A DNA stretch of 64,000 bases from Bactericera cockerelli (lineage: Eukaryota > Arthropoda > Insecta > Hemiptera > Triozidae). The DNA is taken from positions 47,569,295 through 47,633,294 of the forward strand of contig CM044958.1 of the NCBI GenBank assembly GCA_024516035.1, written 5' to 3'. Under the pieces are notes generated by a model that worked only from the letters and a program-made list of their open reading frames with translations, was not told the origin of the DNA and did not search any database. The position numbers and the translations under genes were made by a program. This document shows, piece by piece, positions 20,095 through 31,717 of this stretch (its first letter is position 1; every line of letters begins with the position of its first letter).

Positions 20095-20312
20095 AATCAG
20101 TCTAGAACACCGAAGTTAAGCGCATCCAGCGAGGTAAGACTTGGATGGGTGACCATTCAATTCTAATTCTCGTGACGCTGGCTTTCCCGGCCCCACTCAG
20201 GCTGGTGAGGTCAAGTGTAGCAGGTTTGTGAGTTTCCTGCGAATGGAGGGTAAAACCCCCGTCGTGATATGACCATGGCAGTTGAAGCGACGTTAAACCC
20301 CACTAAAAAAAA
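20095..20312 (+). mobile_element. 5S-rRNA-derived SINE, best copy
   Basis: The head reads ACACCGAAGTTAAGCGCATC ... GACTTGGATGGGTGACCATT. This matches the animal 5S rRNA segment containing the internal promoter (CACCGAAGTTAAGC, then TACTTGGATGGGTGACC). The body follows: CCCGGCCCCACTCAGGCTGG, TGTGAGTTTCCTGCGAATGG, GAGGGTAAAACCCCCGTCG, TGATATGACCATGGCAGTTG, GCGACGTTAAACCCCACT, then an A-rich tail. It fits the SINE3 class definition (5S-derived head plus LINE-type 3' region). Confidence 0.85.
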
Positions 20313-20567
20313 AATAATAATAAAAATAAAACGGTCTAAGAATTTACCCCTCCATGTAAAGTCTCTGTCCGTTTACAAAGAAGTGATCCGCAAATGTCAC
20401 CCTGTCTGGTGATATTTTTTCGAATTTTTAATACCAATTATGTGTCAAACTCCAAAGCAGATAAAAAAAAAATGTACTGAGAAAATCGTTATACTTCTTT
20501 ATACAAAAGCATAAGGGATACTTTCCAGTGAGCTCGTGGTTGACCCAGGACCTAAAGGAGAAAACAA

Positions 20568-20768
20568 AAGGGTTTGGTGGAAGAGATTGCCATAGGCAAT
20601 AACCCCGCCCTTTAGTTAGGACATATGTTTCTTTATATTTTTCTATTCTTTTTCATTTTTATTGTATTTTATTGTTCATTGTTAAAATAATTATTTGTAC
20701 TGTATATATGTCCACATTGTCCACTTATTTATATCTAACAAAGGGTTGAATAATAATAATAATTCTTC
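20568..20768 (+). mobile_element. Element G
   Basis: GGTGGAAGAGATTGCCATAG with GCAATAACCCCGCCCTTTAG, then TTAGGACATATGTTTC, an A/T-rich body and a (ATA)n end. Confidence 0.75.
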
Positions 20769-20789
20769 GATCAAATGGGTAATATTAAT

Positions 20790-21002
20790 ATAGTAAATCT
20801 CTTTCGTGGAAGGTAACCACCAGGCGAGGTTAATGCTCAAAGCATTTTCTACGACCTGACCCTCAGAGCCTTGTTATTATGTGATCACTTAACCAAATGA
20901 GAAAAAATTCATGCATTAGGTGGGATTCGATCCAACGGATCCCTACGCTACCTGGATTACCAGACTAGCGCCTTAACCACTAGACTAACAATACATGGAT
21001 AC
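20790..21002 (-). mobile_element. SINE-C, reversed, full length
   Basis: TCGTGGAAGGTAACCACCAG, the hairpin AATGCTCAAAGCATT, GAGAAAAAATTCATGCATTA, GATTCGATCCAACGGATCCC, TACGCTACCTGGATTACCAG and GCCTTAACCACTAGACTA. Confidence 0.85.
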
Positions 21003-21014
21003 TGTGCTACCGTG

Positions 21015-21245
21015 CTACCCAGTATAGAGGATCATAATAATATCGCCTTATTAATACTGCCCGATTAGGACTATTAAAGTTTAAAGTCCCATTATTCCAG
21101 CAGTAAGCCCAAGACATATTATTATGTGGTAAAAATCCCGAATGGGAGGATAACTTGTCGTGTCGCTGCTGGGTTTCGAACCCACGACCTCTGGTATCTC
21201 TGGATTCACAGAGTGCCACATTAACCACTGAGCTGCCGGGACAGA
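21015..21245 (-). mobile_element. SINE-F (tRNA-derived), reversed
   Basis: Minus strand reading: head GGCAGCTCAGTGGTTAATGT (box A), GGTCGTGGGTTCGAAACCC (box B), CAAGTTATCCTCCCATTCGG, GTCTTGGGCTTACTGCTGGA, TCCTAATCGGGCAGTATTAA and TAAGGCGATATTATTATG. Its 5' end is well preserved. Confidence 0.85.
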
Positions 21246-21283
21246 CTGTATCAGATAGGGTGTATCAAGCCATTCTTTTATTT

Positions 21284-21304
21284 CTCTCTCTCTCTCTCTC
21301 TCTT
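21284..21304 (+). repeat. (TC)n microsatellite
   Basis: About ten uninterrupted CT units. Confidence 0.95.
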
Positions 21305-21694
21305 TTACGCATATATTATACTATCTATACACAATTACACATGCTGAAAGGATATACTTATACAAGACAATTGCATTCACATGCTGAAAAGGCACTACAG
21401 TCCAGAACATCTTCAAGTACAGTTAGAGCATCCTCGTGACCCAGAGGTCATGGGTTCATAGCCAGGTGCTCGTCATTGTTCTTTTGATTCGAGACCGATG
21501 GAGACAGAGACGGAACTTAGTCCATGCATTTGCACGAAGAAATGAGACGTTGTTTCGATTTAGACTGTGATAGTAGACATTAAAGGATCCTTTGGTCTCA
21601 TTTTTGTAGAATAAACAAAGTATTGTATTGTGACTGAGATTTTGTAGGCAATTGCTCAAGTGAGTAGGGGAACTGATTCAGAACCGACACTGAA

Positions 21695-21885
21695 GAGATT
21701 AGCCTCCGTGGCGTAACGGTTGTGACTACTGACCGCAGTTACTTTTTTTTTCGTAGATTTTTTTTCTTCTTCGATCAAATGGGTATTTTTAATTTAATAA
21801 ATCTCCTTAGTGGAAGGCAACCACCAGGCGAGGTTAGTGCTCAAAGCGTTTTCTACGACCTAACCCTCAGTCTTATCATTATGAC
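21695..21885 (+). mobile_element. tRNA-like head fragment joined to a reversed SINE-C tail
   Basis: 21700-21740 reads CCTCCGTGGCGTAACGGTTG and GACTACTGACCGCAGTTA, a tRNA-SINE head. 21785-21880 is the reversed SINE-C tail (CCTTAGTGGAAGGCAACCAC, TGCTCAAAGCGTTTTCTACG). Confidence 0.6.
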
Positions 21886-22289
21886 TTCTGTTAAGTTTCT
21901 GTTATCATTAGATTCTGTTAAGAAAGTCACTATATTTAACTTCAGATCTCCATAGATTCACCCATAGTAAGTTACGCTAGTAAATAAATAAAATACCAAC
22001 CGAAACTTGCAATGAAAAAAAAGAAGAATTAATTCATAATTGCAAAATATTGAAATTTATTAGGTAATTTAAAACATTTAATACAAGAAATAATAAATAG
22101 TTAATTCTAATAAAAAAAATCATATTTAAACTAGTAGATAGGCTTATAAAAGTGTTTTTCTATGTAGTTAAATCATAATACCTATCTTGATAATTCTCTC
22201 GAGTTTTTCCGAACACTGAAATTGTGGGTGACATTATTCTCAAAAATAGTTTAAAACTCATGCGAAATTAAAAGACAGATTCGAGTCAT

Positions 22290-22495
22290 CGATTTCCCTA
22301 TATTAGACAGTACGCAATCCGAGACTTAAAGCGCCACAGAGGTATTTTTTTTTAAATACAGAATATACCTTGTTAATACTGCCGAGGTAAGACTAAAAAG
22401 TCCCTTTACGTCAGCAGTCAAACAGGTCTTATATATTTTATGGGATAAAAAAAAACAGGTATTACAAAAAACATAGGTCTATTAATTCCGCCCGA
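22290..22495 (+). mobile_element. MITE-J copy split by a SINE-F fragment
   Basis: CAGTACGCAATCCGAGACTT, AAAGCGCCACAGAGGTATT (MITE-J) is interrupted at ~22350. A reversed SINE-F tail follows (CTTGTTAATACTGCCGAGGT, GTCAGCAGTCAAACAGGTCT). MITE-J resumes with AGGTATTACAAAAAACATAG and GTCTATTAATTCCGCCCG. AGGTATT is duplicated on both sides as a target-site duplication. Confidence 0.75.
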
Positions 22496-23540
22496 AATTG
22501 GCAAAGTCAAAACTCGTGGTGGTCTTGTTTGGCAAAGCTGCCAATATGACATTTATTACGTATACAGTTTGTTACCATCAAGAAATTGTGACTTGTTTAG
22601 CCATTTTTCCCACTTCCTTTGTTTCACTCGGTATTGAGAGGGATACCAAGATATCAGAAGCATCTCTAAATAATAATGAGGAATCACCAATAGTTCATAT
22701 TCATGAGAAGTATTATCAAAATTTATATAAAACACAATCCTTCCGATTTCTAGTATGTATCAGAAATTTATCGAAAGTAAAACCAAGGTCAACTTTAGTT
22801 GTTTGATGTTCCTTAGGAAAATATCATTTGATCCCATCCTATCTATGGCTTGTGCTAATCTCTTTCCGTTAAAAAAATATTGGAATTGTACCTATTATTA
22901 TTATTTTGTATTTAATTTACATTTAGCAAAAAAGCTACCAGAATATTAAAAAAATCTTCAGAATCAACTTTGATTTCAAATATGAAACCAACATTCTCCT
23001 CACAAAGGAATCGCAAACTCGCAATTTTACATATTACATTCAAATAGATGATTTTAAATGAAAGTGAGTTTTTTATGTGACCGTGTATGGTCACAGGGAC
23101 ACACCATATTGACATTTTTCAATACAAGTAATCAAATAGAATATAAACTATAAAATTAATTACAATTTGAATTTAAAAATTAAATAAATTGTAAAACAAA
23201 ACAAACGAATCAATGATAAAATAAATATTAAATTTATATAAACATTTGAGAGATAAAATGTACACAAAACTAGGCTAACCTAAACTTAAGATATTTATGT
23301 TACATATTTGCAAGATGACAAAAGTTGTCATCCGTATCAGAAAAGTAATCTCGATCCCAAGAAATAGCTTCTACTATGTGACCAAATAGTTTTTATGACA
23401 GATAATATCCAAGACCAAATTCGAGAATATTTTTCACCCTGACAGTAAAACTTTTTAAGACGAAATGTTTGCAAGAGCTCTTTTTATTAAAAAAATGAAC
23501 ATAAGTTATATCTATGTAAAATGGTTACCTATTTCTATTA
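22496..23540. other. AT-rich region 3' of PHRF1; candidate poly-A signals
   Basis: The PHRF1 transcript end should fall here or just above. The complement of TTTATT at 23483-23488 gives AATAAA on the minus strand, about 320 nt after the stop; a second lies near 23224. An open frame at 22498-22806 (+) has no recognisable motif and I do not call it. Confidence 0.4.
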
Positions 23541-23544
23541 TAGT

Positions 23545-23680
23545 TGTCTTAATCACAAGCGTGACTTCACAATTACTCAAACCCGCCTTACTAAAAGTCG
23601 CCATGCTTGGGACTCGAATCTGCGACCTCCAGATGACGAGTCTGCCTCAACCATCGGCTCCTCGAATGTGATCTGAGATC
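23545..23680 (-). mobile_element. SINE-A, reversed, in the PHRF1 3' flank
   Basis: TCACAATTACTCAAACCCGC, CTTGGGACTCGAATCTGCGA and GATGACGAGTCTGCCTCAAC. It is diverged and lies 130-260 nt downstream of the PHRF1 stop, so it is probably within the 3' UTR. Confidence 0.7.
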
Positions 23681-23805
23681 AGTCACTTTTGCACCTTTCA
23701 ATCACAGGATTGAGTTTGCATTTTTTTCTCTGAGCTTTTGCTGATGATGTGGGTTTCTGTCTTCGAAACTGCGACCCAGTTTACATTTTCGGGGCAGACT
23801 GTCCC

Positions 23806-26800
23806 TCAAGTCCACATGGACTTCTTCTTAGCACCATTCATATTGCTGTGTTGGTTGGTTGTGTTGTTCGCCGGGTTGCCCCCGCCCCCTCCCGTCCTCC
23901 GCTTGTTCATGACTCGATACTTCTTCACGTAGGCCTCGATGAGCGACGTGATCTTCATCGGGTTGATCTCGCCCGACTTGTTGTGGCAGATCTTGGGCAC
24001 GGCCTTCCTCAGGATGTCCTTGTACTGCTCCTTGGTCACGTGCTTCTTGTTGTAGTGAGGCTTCAGCACGTGCTTCACCTCCTCCACCACCCTCTCCTGT
24101 CGGTTCAGCTTCTTCAGGTATTTGTACTTGACTTGCATCTCCACCGCGGAGGAGGGCACCTCGTCCAGAATCTTCAGCTGGTCCTCATCCAGCTTGGACA
24201 TGGTCACGGCTTTGCCTTGGCTTTGGACGGAATGTACTTGGGCGGGGCACTCTTCTTCGGCGTTCCAACCGGCGGCAGCGGTTTGGCGAGCTTCGGTTCG
24301 TAGGGGATCGTTTTGGATGACGTGTTCTTCGAGACGAACAAACTGTCGAACTTCTTGTTGGTGTTGACGTTGCTCGGAGGCGGGGACTTCTTGGGTGGAT
24401 CGAATAGGTCGTCCCCCAGACTGGAGCCTGGGGAGTAGACCCCGTCTGAGTCGAGGTTCAGGATGTCTTCCAGGGCCTCTCCGCCGTTCATGTTACCCTG
24501 GCCACGGTGGTCATGGCAGGGGTGTACACGGGCACACTGCTCTGGCTGGTGGTGGCCAGGCTACTCGTCACCTGCTTGTCTTCCTGCTTGGACAAGGTGA
24601 GGTTCACCACCTCATCGGATGTAGCTTTCGCAGGAGACTGCATGGAGTCCTTGTTAGGGGTAGACGAGGGCTTGAGTAGATCCAGCTGCGTCTTCTCTGT
24701 GTTTTCACTCTGTGCTTTCTCTAAGTTATCACTTGGAGCGGACTGTAGCGTGGGACTGGGAGATCTTGACTTGGTGGGGTCAAAAGGATCGTAAGGAGAC
24801 GTGGGCAGAGGACTGGGGGGTTCGGGTGGGGTGTTGGGGCCTTGCTTGTCTTCGTCGTCCATCAGAGGGTTCACAATTGTGTTGATGGTTTGACTTTTGG
24901 AACTAATCGCGAATTTAATGTGTGGTTCAGGTGGCGTCTTGGGCCCACTGCTGATAGCCTTGAGATCCTGACCTTGGCGGGAGGTGCTTCGTTCTCGCTG
25001 TCGCTATCACACAGGACGATCACTTCTTTGGGAGAGGGGGTTCTCTCTCGGAAAGGCGAAACGTCCAGATCAATGATCGCCACCGGTTTGGCTTTGGCAG
25101 CCATTTCTCTCACTTTTGCTGCCTTCATAGCTGCAATGTCTTTCTTGGATCTTTTGACTGGGGCTTTCACTTTCTCAACCTTGCTGGCTGTAGGTCAGCT
25201 GGGGGAGGTTTCTCCGCATGGGCAAAGTTCACACTGACCAGGATATTATCACCTGACGTGAACACTTCCTTGGACAAGGTGGGAGAGTTATCGTCTTTAT
25301 GCTTGCGTCGCCTGTTCTCCTTTGCTTTTTTCTTGTCTTTCTTCTTGTTCATATTGGGTACGATGACTGTTAGGTTCTTCTCTCTAGACCAGGACCTTGA
25401 TCTCGTGTAAGTTTCGGGAGGGGGAGGGGAGGGACTGCGAGATATACTAGTAGAAGAGAAATCCCAGGGCGACCTTCCCCTAGGACTCCTAGGTTTTGTC
25501 TTGCTTGGACTTCGCACCTGTTTCTTTTTCTTCTTCTTGCCATCCTTACTTTTGAAAGTCTCCACTGGTTTGCTTTTAATCTTCTGTTTGTTCTTCAGTT
25601 GTGCACGGTTCTGTTTCTTTGGTTTGGATCTGGAGCGACTTCTCTGTTTTCTAGGCGTTCTACTTCGGCGTCTGCGAGAGCCTGATCTTCCTCTGTTCTT
25701 CTGAGGCTTTCTCTCTTTCGATTTAGGACTTCTCTTCCTGCCTCTGGGAGAAACACTTCGGGATCTATTCCTGAACCTGTCCGGACTTCTAGAGCGCGAA
25801 CGCCACTTCTTGATTCTCCTCTCTGGTGATTTGGATCTACTGAGAGACCTTTTGCGAGGCGATCTTGATCGTTTCCGTGGTGATAGGGATCGTTTTGCGT
25901 GGTGACAATGATCGCTTCGTGGTGAAAGGGACCGTTTTCTAGGTGATAGTGATCGCTTACGAGGTGATGAAGATCGTTTACGAGGTGATCTGCCGAAATT
26001 GGGACTTTGAGATTTTGACTTCTGTGGAGAAATGTCGCGACCAAACTCATCTTTCCGCACAAGAGCTTTTTCTCCAACTATCTTTCTCACGTTATACCTC
26101 TCGATTTCCTTCCGACCTTCTTTTTTCTTTCGACCTTTCAGTTCATCCTTCTCTCTGTAGTTTCTATCTTTAGTGTTTTTGGACAGCTTTTTCCAGGCAA
26201 TAGATTCACTACTCATGAGTTGTTCAAAGTTATCCGTATTGTTACTCACAGTTTTTTCCTGTAATGGGGACATTTCAACAGACTCTTTATCCTTCTTGTT
26301 CTTTTTACTTTTCTTTTCACTCAAACCGTTTTCGTTGTTTTCGTCTTTATCTTTCTTTCGGTCCTTTTTCTTGGGCTCAACAATCTCTCCCTCTTCTCGC
26401 TCCGTTATTTTTCTCTTCTTTTTCTTCTTCTTTTCTGGCTTCTCTCCATTTTCGTCCGCATTATCACTGAGAGAGCCATATTCAGAATTGGATACAGGGT
26501 CTACATCTAACCCATCCAATCCGTTGTATGAGTCACTTTTGTTAGGATCTTCAGTGTCTTGAAGAGTTCCGTCATGTACTGTCACATCGGTAACTCCTTG
26601 CAGGTTCTCAGTGTTCAAATCCAAAATATCTCCTTGTGTGCTCACTTCATCTTTGTCTAACTCGTTGTCCTCTGCCTTATCACTGCCTAGTATTTCATCT
26701 TCCAGATAGTTCTCTTCGTCTTGCCGTGCTTTGTCTGGGGACATTTCAAAGGAATCTTCCAAATCTACAGAGTCAGCCTTGTCTTTACCACGGGGAGGTG

Positions 26801-29800
26801 TGTCATCTTCATTATCGAGAAGTTTGTCTGTCTCGCCTTCTTTATCATTACCTTCTTCTGACAGTATGTCTTCTTCATCTTTTTTGTTGACTTCTTCATC
26901 TGAGAGTTTATCATCAGCTTCAGCCTCTTGCTGGTCTTTTTTGACTTCTTCTTCATCTGAAAGAATATCTTCGGTTTCAACTGTTTTCACTACATCGTTC
27001 TTTGAGATATTATTTTCTTGACCTTCCTTTTCTTCATCTGAAGATTCATAAGTGACAATGCCACCTTTATCTCCTTCAACTTTTTCCTTAGCTTCATCTT
27101 CTTCAACTTCTTCTTCTCAACATCTCTCTCTTTGTCATGATCATTCTCTTTTTCTTCATCCTCAACATCTTCATCTTCTTCCTCATCAATGAATAAATTA
27201 CTCTTCTGTTTTGCTGAGAATTTCGAACCAATAGAGAATCGGATGGGTCCTGACTTGACACTCTGCGCAGAGTCATTGTTCTTGACAGGAGATTCTTCAG
27301 CATCACTGTTGTCGGAACTGTCCTTGTCCATGGATTTCTTTCTGGCCAGCTTCAGGCTGGTGGATGAGTAAAGAGAAGAATTCGGACACTCTTCCTCATC
27401 ACTGTCAGACTGTATTGTTATTGGAATAGCATTAACACTACCGGATGAAACAGTGGTAGGTTCTGGTATGGGGATACCGCTAACATTATCAGCACTAGGT
27501 TTTGGTATTGGAATAGCTTCTACAGTGCTAGAAGGTTTAACGCTTAGATCCAGTAACGAAAACGCATCTAATTTACCAGAAAAAATGTTGCTAGGATTTA
27601 CCAGAGGAGGGATATTCTTAGAAGATGTAGCACTTGCTTTGGTACCAGCGTGTGGTACTGGAATAGCACCCACATCATTTGAATTAGCACTAGAGTCTGG
27701 TACTGGAATACCAGTCAAATTATTGGAATTAGAGGAGTCATCATCACTAGGAAGGGATGGTGCATTCGTTTCAGCCCCTGGACTATCGCAAGGGGCAGCA
27801 GGATCATACTCTTCATCGTCTATGACCAATCCTTTCTCTTCATCACTAGGACCCTCTTCAGGTGATCCCAGGCTGAGCAAGCCAGCAGGAGGCTGAGGGG
27901 GGATGAGAGCAAGCCTACAGGGGGCTCGGGAGGGGTGCGATAGCGAAGAGAGTAGCAGGAGGTTGTGGCGGGGGCAGGAGAGGTCCGGAGCCTATGTCGC
28001 CGTAGATGTCCACGTCTTCATCGGGTTGCGCAGGGTCCTCGTGTTCCCCATCAGGCTCCATGAGGAGGCTGGCGGGCAGGGAGCGTCGGGCAGGGAAGCG
28101 CCGCGGGAGACTCGATCGGAATCGCGGCTGTGGACTCCTGAACATGTGGAAGTTATCTACACTTCGACCTGGTGGGAAATTGTTCGAGAACCTTGGCGTG
28201 AAGGGCAGAGTTCCCTGCGCACTGAAGACACCGGACTGGTGACGCGCGCCGGGTGAGGACTGATAGTTGCCTGCTGGGGAGCCATAGCGGCTCTGGGGTC
28301 TATGAGGCATGCCCCCACCGGGGTATCCTGGGGTCTCCGTCACCTTTTCCTTGTTCTTATCTGAATTTACATCGACTCGTGCCGGTACCACAAATGTTCC
28401 ATCTTTTTTAATTGGGACTGTTCCTGTGGACTTTTTCTTTTCCACCTCCATCATACCCATGATGTCATCAAGCACATTAACAGAAGGCGTCGTGTTAGGA
28501 CTATCTGGTATGGTCACCCGGGGTGCGACTCGAGGTCTATGATTCGTGTTGATCAACCTCGCCACGGCAGCTTTCCTATCCATGACGCGTGACATGGGAT
28601 ACCGGGTCCGGGCAGTGACTGCCACCCCTCCACCCTCACCTTCGCCATCCGACTCCGGGTTGTAGTAATCTTCAAAGTTTTCACTAGAGAAGAGAGACAG
28701 CCGGGGGCGCCCGGGCTCTGACCTCAGAGTCTTCTCTCTGTGCTTCCTGTCCACGCTGCCTCCCCCACTCTCACACGCCACCGCACTTCTCTTCGCCACT
28801 GCTGCCGCCATGATGCGACTCCTCTGACTCACCGTGTTCTGTACGTTGCGTCGCCTGCTCCTCCTCGTGCTCCTCCTCTTCCTCTTCCTTGTCTGCTTGA
28901 TGGTGATGGTGGTGTGACGCACGCGTGAGCTCTGCAGCATATTCCGATTGCGACTACTGACACTGACCGTGAGTGTGGAGCCACTTCTGTACCTCCCGAC
29001 ACGACGCCGCCTACTTGTGCTGGGCTGATCCTCCCCGGAATCATTACTTGACACATCCATGTCCGAGGGGTTGGAATTATCCGAGTAATCTTCAATACTG
29101 ATATCCAACGCATCGTTGAAGTAGACAGAATCTGGGAGGGATATAACAGGAGAGCAATGCTCACAGATCCAGTTTCCTTCCGGCACACGAGCAAGGGGTG
29201 GGTTCAGGCAGTAGATGTGGTACCCTCGGTTGCAACCGTCACATAGAAGCAGCACGTCCTCGTTGTCTGGATGATTGCAGATCATACAGTTGACCGCTTC
29301 ATCAGGAAACGCTGGTTCATCATCGTCTGCGGTTGCAGCATTCGTATCGTCTATGTCTGTCACCTTTACTATCTCGCCTTGTTTGTTTCTCACTGTGATT
29401 TTGTTGAACTTGGAGCGGTCAATAGGACACGTGTTGGTACGCTCTGACCACTTGAGTATACACGTGTTGTGGAACTCGTGACTGCAGCCACTGATCTGAG
29501 CTGCAATGCGATTTGCCAGGGAACTCAGACAGATGGCACAACTTGGACAGTCTTCATCTCCGGACGATTCCGTGCTCGACAGTTTGTTCTTCTTGCTATT
29601 CATGAGGACAAAGTTGCGCGGACCCTCATCCTCGTCATCTGTGGACATGGGTTGCAGGTTGCTACTTGTGGAAGGAGACTCTGAGAGCACGTGCCGCACG
29701 CGACGTGAGGGATGCACCAGCACGTCCGAGCTTGTGGATGTATCAGACCCAATCACGGAGGTCAGATTCTTGCGGGCGATCCTAATGGGCGAGCTACTGC

Positions 29801-30158
29801 CCGAGGTGGAGGGGGTGTTGTGGACAATGCCACGCGATGTGGAGGGGATATCGTTGCTGGGGACAAGATTATCAGAGGAGACCGAGGATGAGAGAAGGAC
29901 ATGTTTTTTAGGATTACCTGACACACCAGGATCAGAACCGTCACCTGACGAGGAAGACACAAGCGTTCGCTTCGGTTTGGACTCAGGCCTGGGCCTGGCG
30001 ATGACGTCATCACTGGAGCTGTCACCACTAGACTCAATGGCAGACCGTCTGCTCACTGCTCGCTTCGACTTTTTCTTCTTCTTCATCATGGTGGCTGAGG
30101 CTGGCTCAGAATCTGTAGAGCTTGGCGACGCCAAATTTAAACTATCGCCACGATCCAT
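23806..30158 (-). CDS. PHRF1: PHRF1: PHD and RING finger domain-containing protein 1 (frame broken ~6 times)
   Basis: A nuclear protein; in other animals PHRF1 acts as a RING E3 ligase and binds phosphorylated RNA polymerase II CTD and chromatin. The start is ATG 30158. Residues 1-200 are Ser-rich. The RING at ~207-247 has Cys207/210/225, His227/230, Cys233/244 and the family-typical Asp in the last position (CPID). The PHD at ~291-335 is C4HC3 (CMIC, LLCDGC, H314, C317, ICEHC). Next come an Arg/Ser-rich linker ([15 protein letters not shown]), acidic repeats and a long RS region ([14 protein letters not shown]). The C-terminal block ([40 protein letters not shown]) is the PHRF1 hallmark. No introns interrupt 6.35 kb. 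Continuous coding sense needs single-base corrections near 27.91, 27.11, 25.19, 24.96, 24.50 and 24.21 kb. Minus-strand TTTTTTAG|CTC ATG indicates a spliced 5' UTR exon upstream. Identity is sure; intactness is not. Confidence 0.93.
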
Positions 30159-30180
30159 GAGCTAAAAAATATGAAAACAC
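30159..30180 (-). other. Splice acceptor immediately before the PHRF1 ATG
   Basis: On the minus strand TATTTTTTAG precedes CTCATG, with AG at 30163-30162 and the exon starting at 30161. This implies a 5' non-coding exon farther right. Candidate donors are at 34350 and 38716. Confidence 0.6.
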
Positions 30181-30774
30181 ATTGTTTACTACCTAGGAAT
30201 TACCTATTTCTTATCTTGTTATCCTTATCAAATAAAGTCGGTAGTGGTAAAAATAAAAAAAAGTACCAGAGATATAAATTGTACATTGTCAAACTATATT
30301 TACAAGGAATAAGTCTTAGCACAGACAACCAAGATATTGTAATACATACACAAAGACCTCAGATTGTCCTTTGTACTAACCTAGGGGCAACCCTAGGTCA
30401 TGCTGTAAGAATTACAAACATTTCTAATAATAACATAAACCTTGTTTCATTACTCTTCAAATCTCCAAGATAAAGGTACTATTCCACCTACAGGTCTTGC
30501 GGTTCTATCTCGCGAAAAGTCACAGCTGCGAGACGAGTAGGGATAATAGTAGCTAAAGGATATTCATTATTTGAAAGGAGAAAAAACTTTTCTTGTATCT
30601 AGTGAAATGTACAAGAATTCTTCTTTTTTCACATTCCTTGTCCTGTAGAAAGGAAAGTAATGGAATCACCCAAAAAAATATTCTAAGATAACATTTTCAT
30701 TTACACCAGCAAGATGACTGATCCTGTGAGTTTCCATTTTTTGGGAATAAAGCAAGTGAAGTTATCATATTTCT

Positions 30775-31100
30775 GTGTAAATCACCTACGTGATATCACA
30801 ACTACTCAAACTCGCTTTACTAAATCTATTTATTTATTTTTTTATTTATTTACACTTTACTTTTTTTTTACAAAACAATCTATAAACTACAAAAAATATT
30901 AAACAATAAAAATTAAAAAAAAAATCAAAGATAACATGTACATAAAGCAAATGATTAATTGTTTTTCATTTTTTTGGAATAGGCGAAGTTAATGTTAGGA
31001 TTCTACTAAACCGCTTTAAATCTACACTGAAACCGGGACTTGAACACCACCCAGGTTACAATCCGCCCTTAATCGATCAAGCTACTGAGGTCGGTGGAAT
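30775..31100 (-). mobile_element. SINE-A split by element I
   Basis: The reversed SINE-A tail (GTGATATCACAACTACTCAA, ACTCGCTTTACTAAATCT) ends at ~30832. Element I (reversed: TTATTTATTTACACTTTAC ... GGCGAAGTTAATG) fills to ~31005. SINE-A resumes with CTACACTGAAACCGGGACTT and CGATCAAGCTACTGAGGTCG. This is a nested insertion. Confidence 0.75.
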
Positions 31101-31167
31101 AAAGTATGTGCTTGGAACTTTACGTTTTGAGTAGTCAAAATCAAAGTACTTGAAAATTAAAGGTATG

Positions 31168-31540
31168 ATTTATTTGTGGAGAAGCACAATCAGATTTTTT
31201 GTAATATTATTATATTTTTTAAGGACAATAACATAAAGATATGTACTGTATTTTTTTTTTTTTTTTTACATATTTTGAACATATTCAGAAATTGGTCGAA
31301 TTTTTTTCCTTGATCCTCTAATTCTCAAGTCAATGATGGATCTAATGATTGAGAATTTGTGTGTGACGCAATACTAAGAGCCTCCTTTAATTTTCCAATT
31401 AGTTAACATTATTTTTTTTATTCTCTGGTAATGCCGGCACTGGTCGATACTCGTACAAATAACTACATATTTTTCTAAGAACAGAAAATTTTCTACTCGA
31501 CTGGGATTCGAACTCAGGTCACCGTGGGCGCAAGTAGCAT
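31168..31540 (-). mobile_element. SINE-D, reversed, diverged
   Basis: TTATTTGTGGAGAAGCACAA, ACTAAGAGCCTCCTTTAATT, TCTGGTAATGCCGGCACTGG, TCGACTGGGATTCGAACTCA and GGTCACCGTGGGCGCAAG, split by an A/T-rich insertion at ~31200-31370. Confidence 0.7.
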
Positions 31541-31717
31541 TCGTCATTTATGTTTTCGTGATAACTTTTATCAGAATCAACTGTAGGGGTCATTCTAAGA
31601 CTAAAATATTTTAATATAATTTTTCGAAAAATTCCGTCAGAGCCGGCAGAGCCGATACGGGCGGAATCCGAATGCGCTATTTAACCGCAAAGAACAATAT
31701 TTTATTTTAACAATATA

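Noticed and set aside
20100..20165. Functional 5S rRNA gene
   Set aside because: Only the internal-promoter part is kept, with changes, and it is fused to the SINE body.
29506..30165. 219-codon plus-strand frame opposite PHRF1
   Set aside because: It is an antisense shadow of the Ser-rich PHRF1 N-terminus; the minus strand has the RING and PHD. The same holds for the other plus-strand frames in 23.7-30.2 kb.
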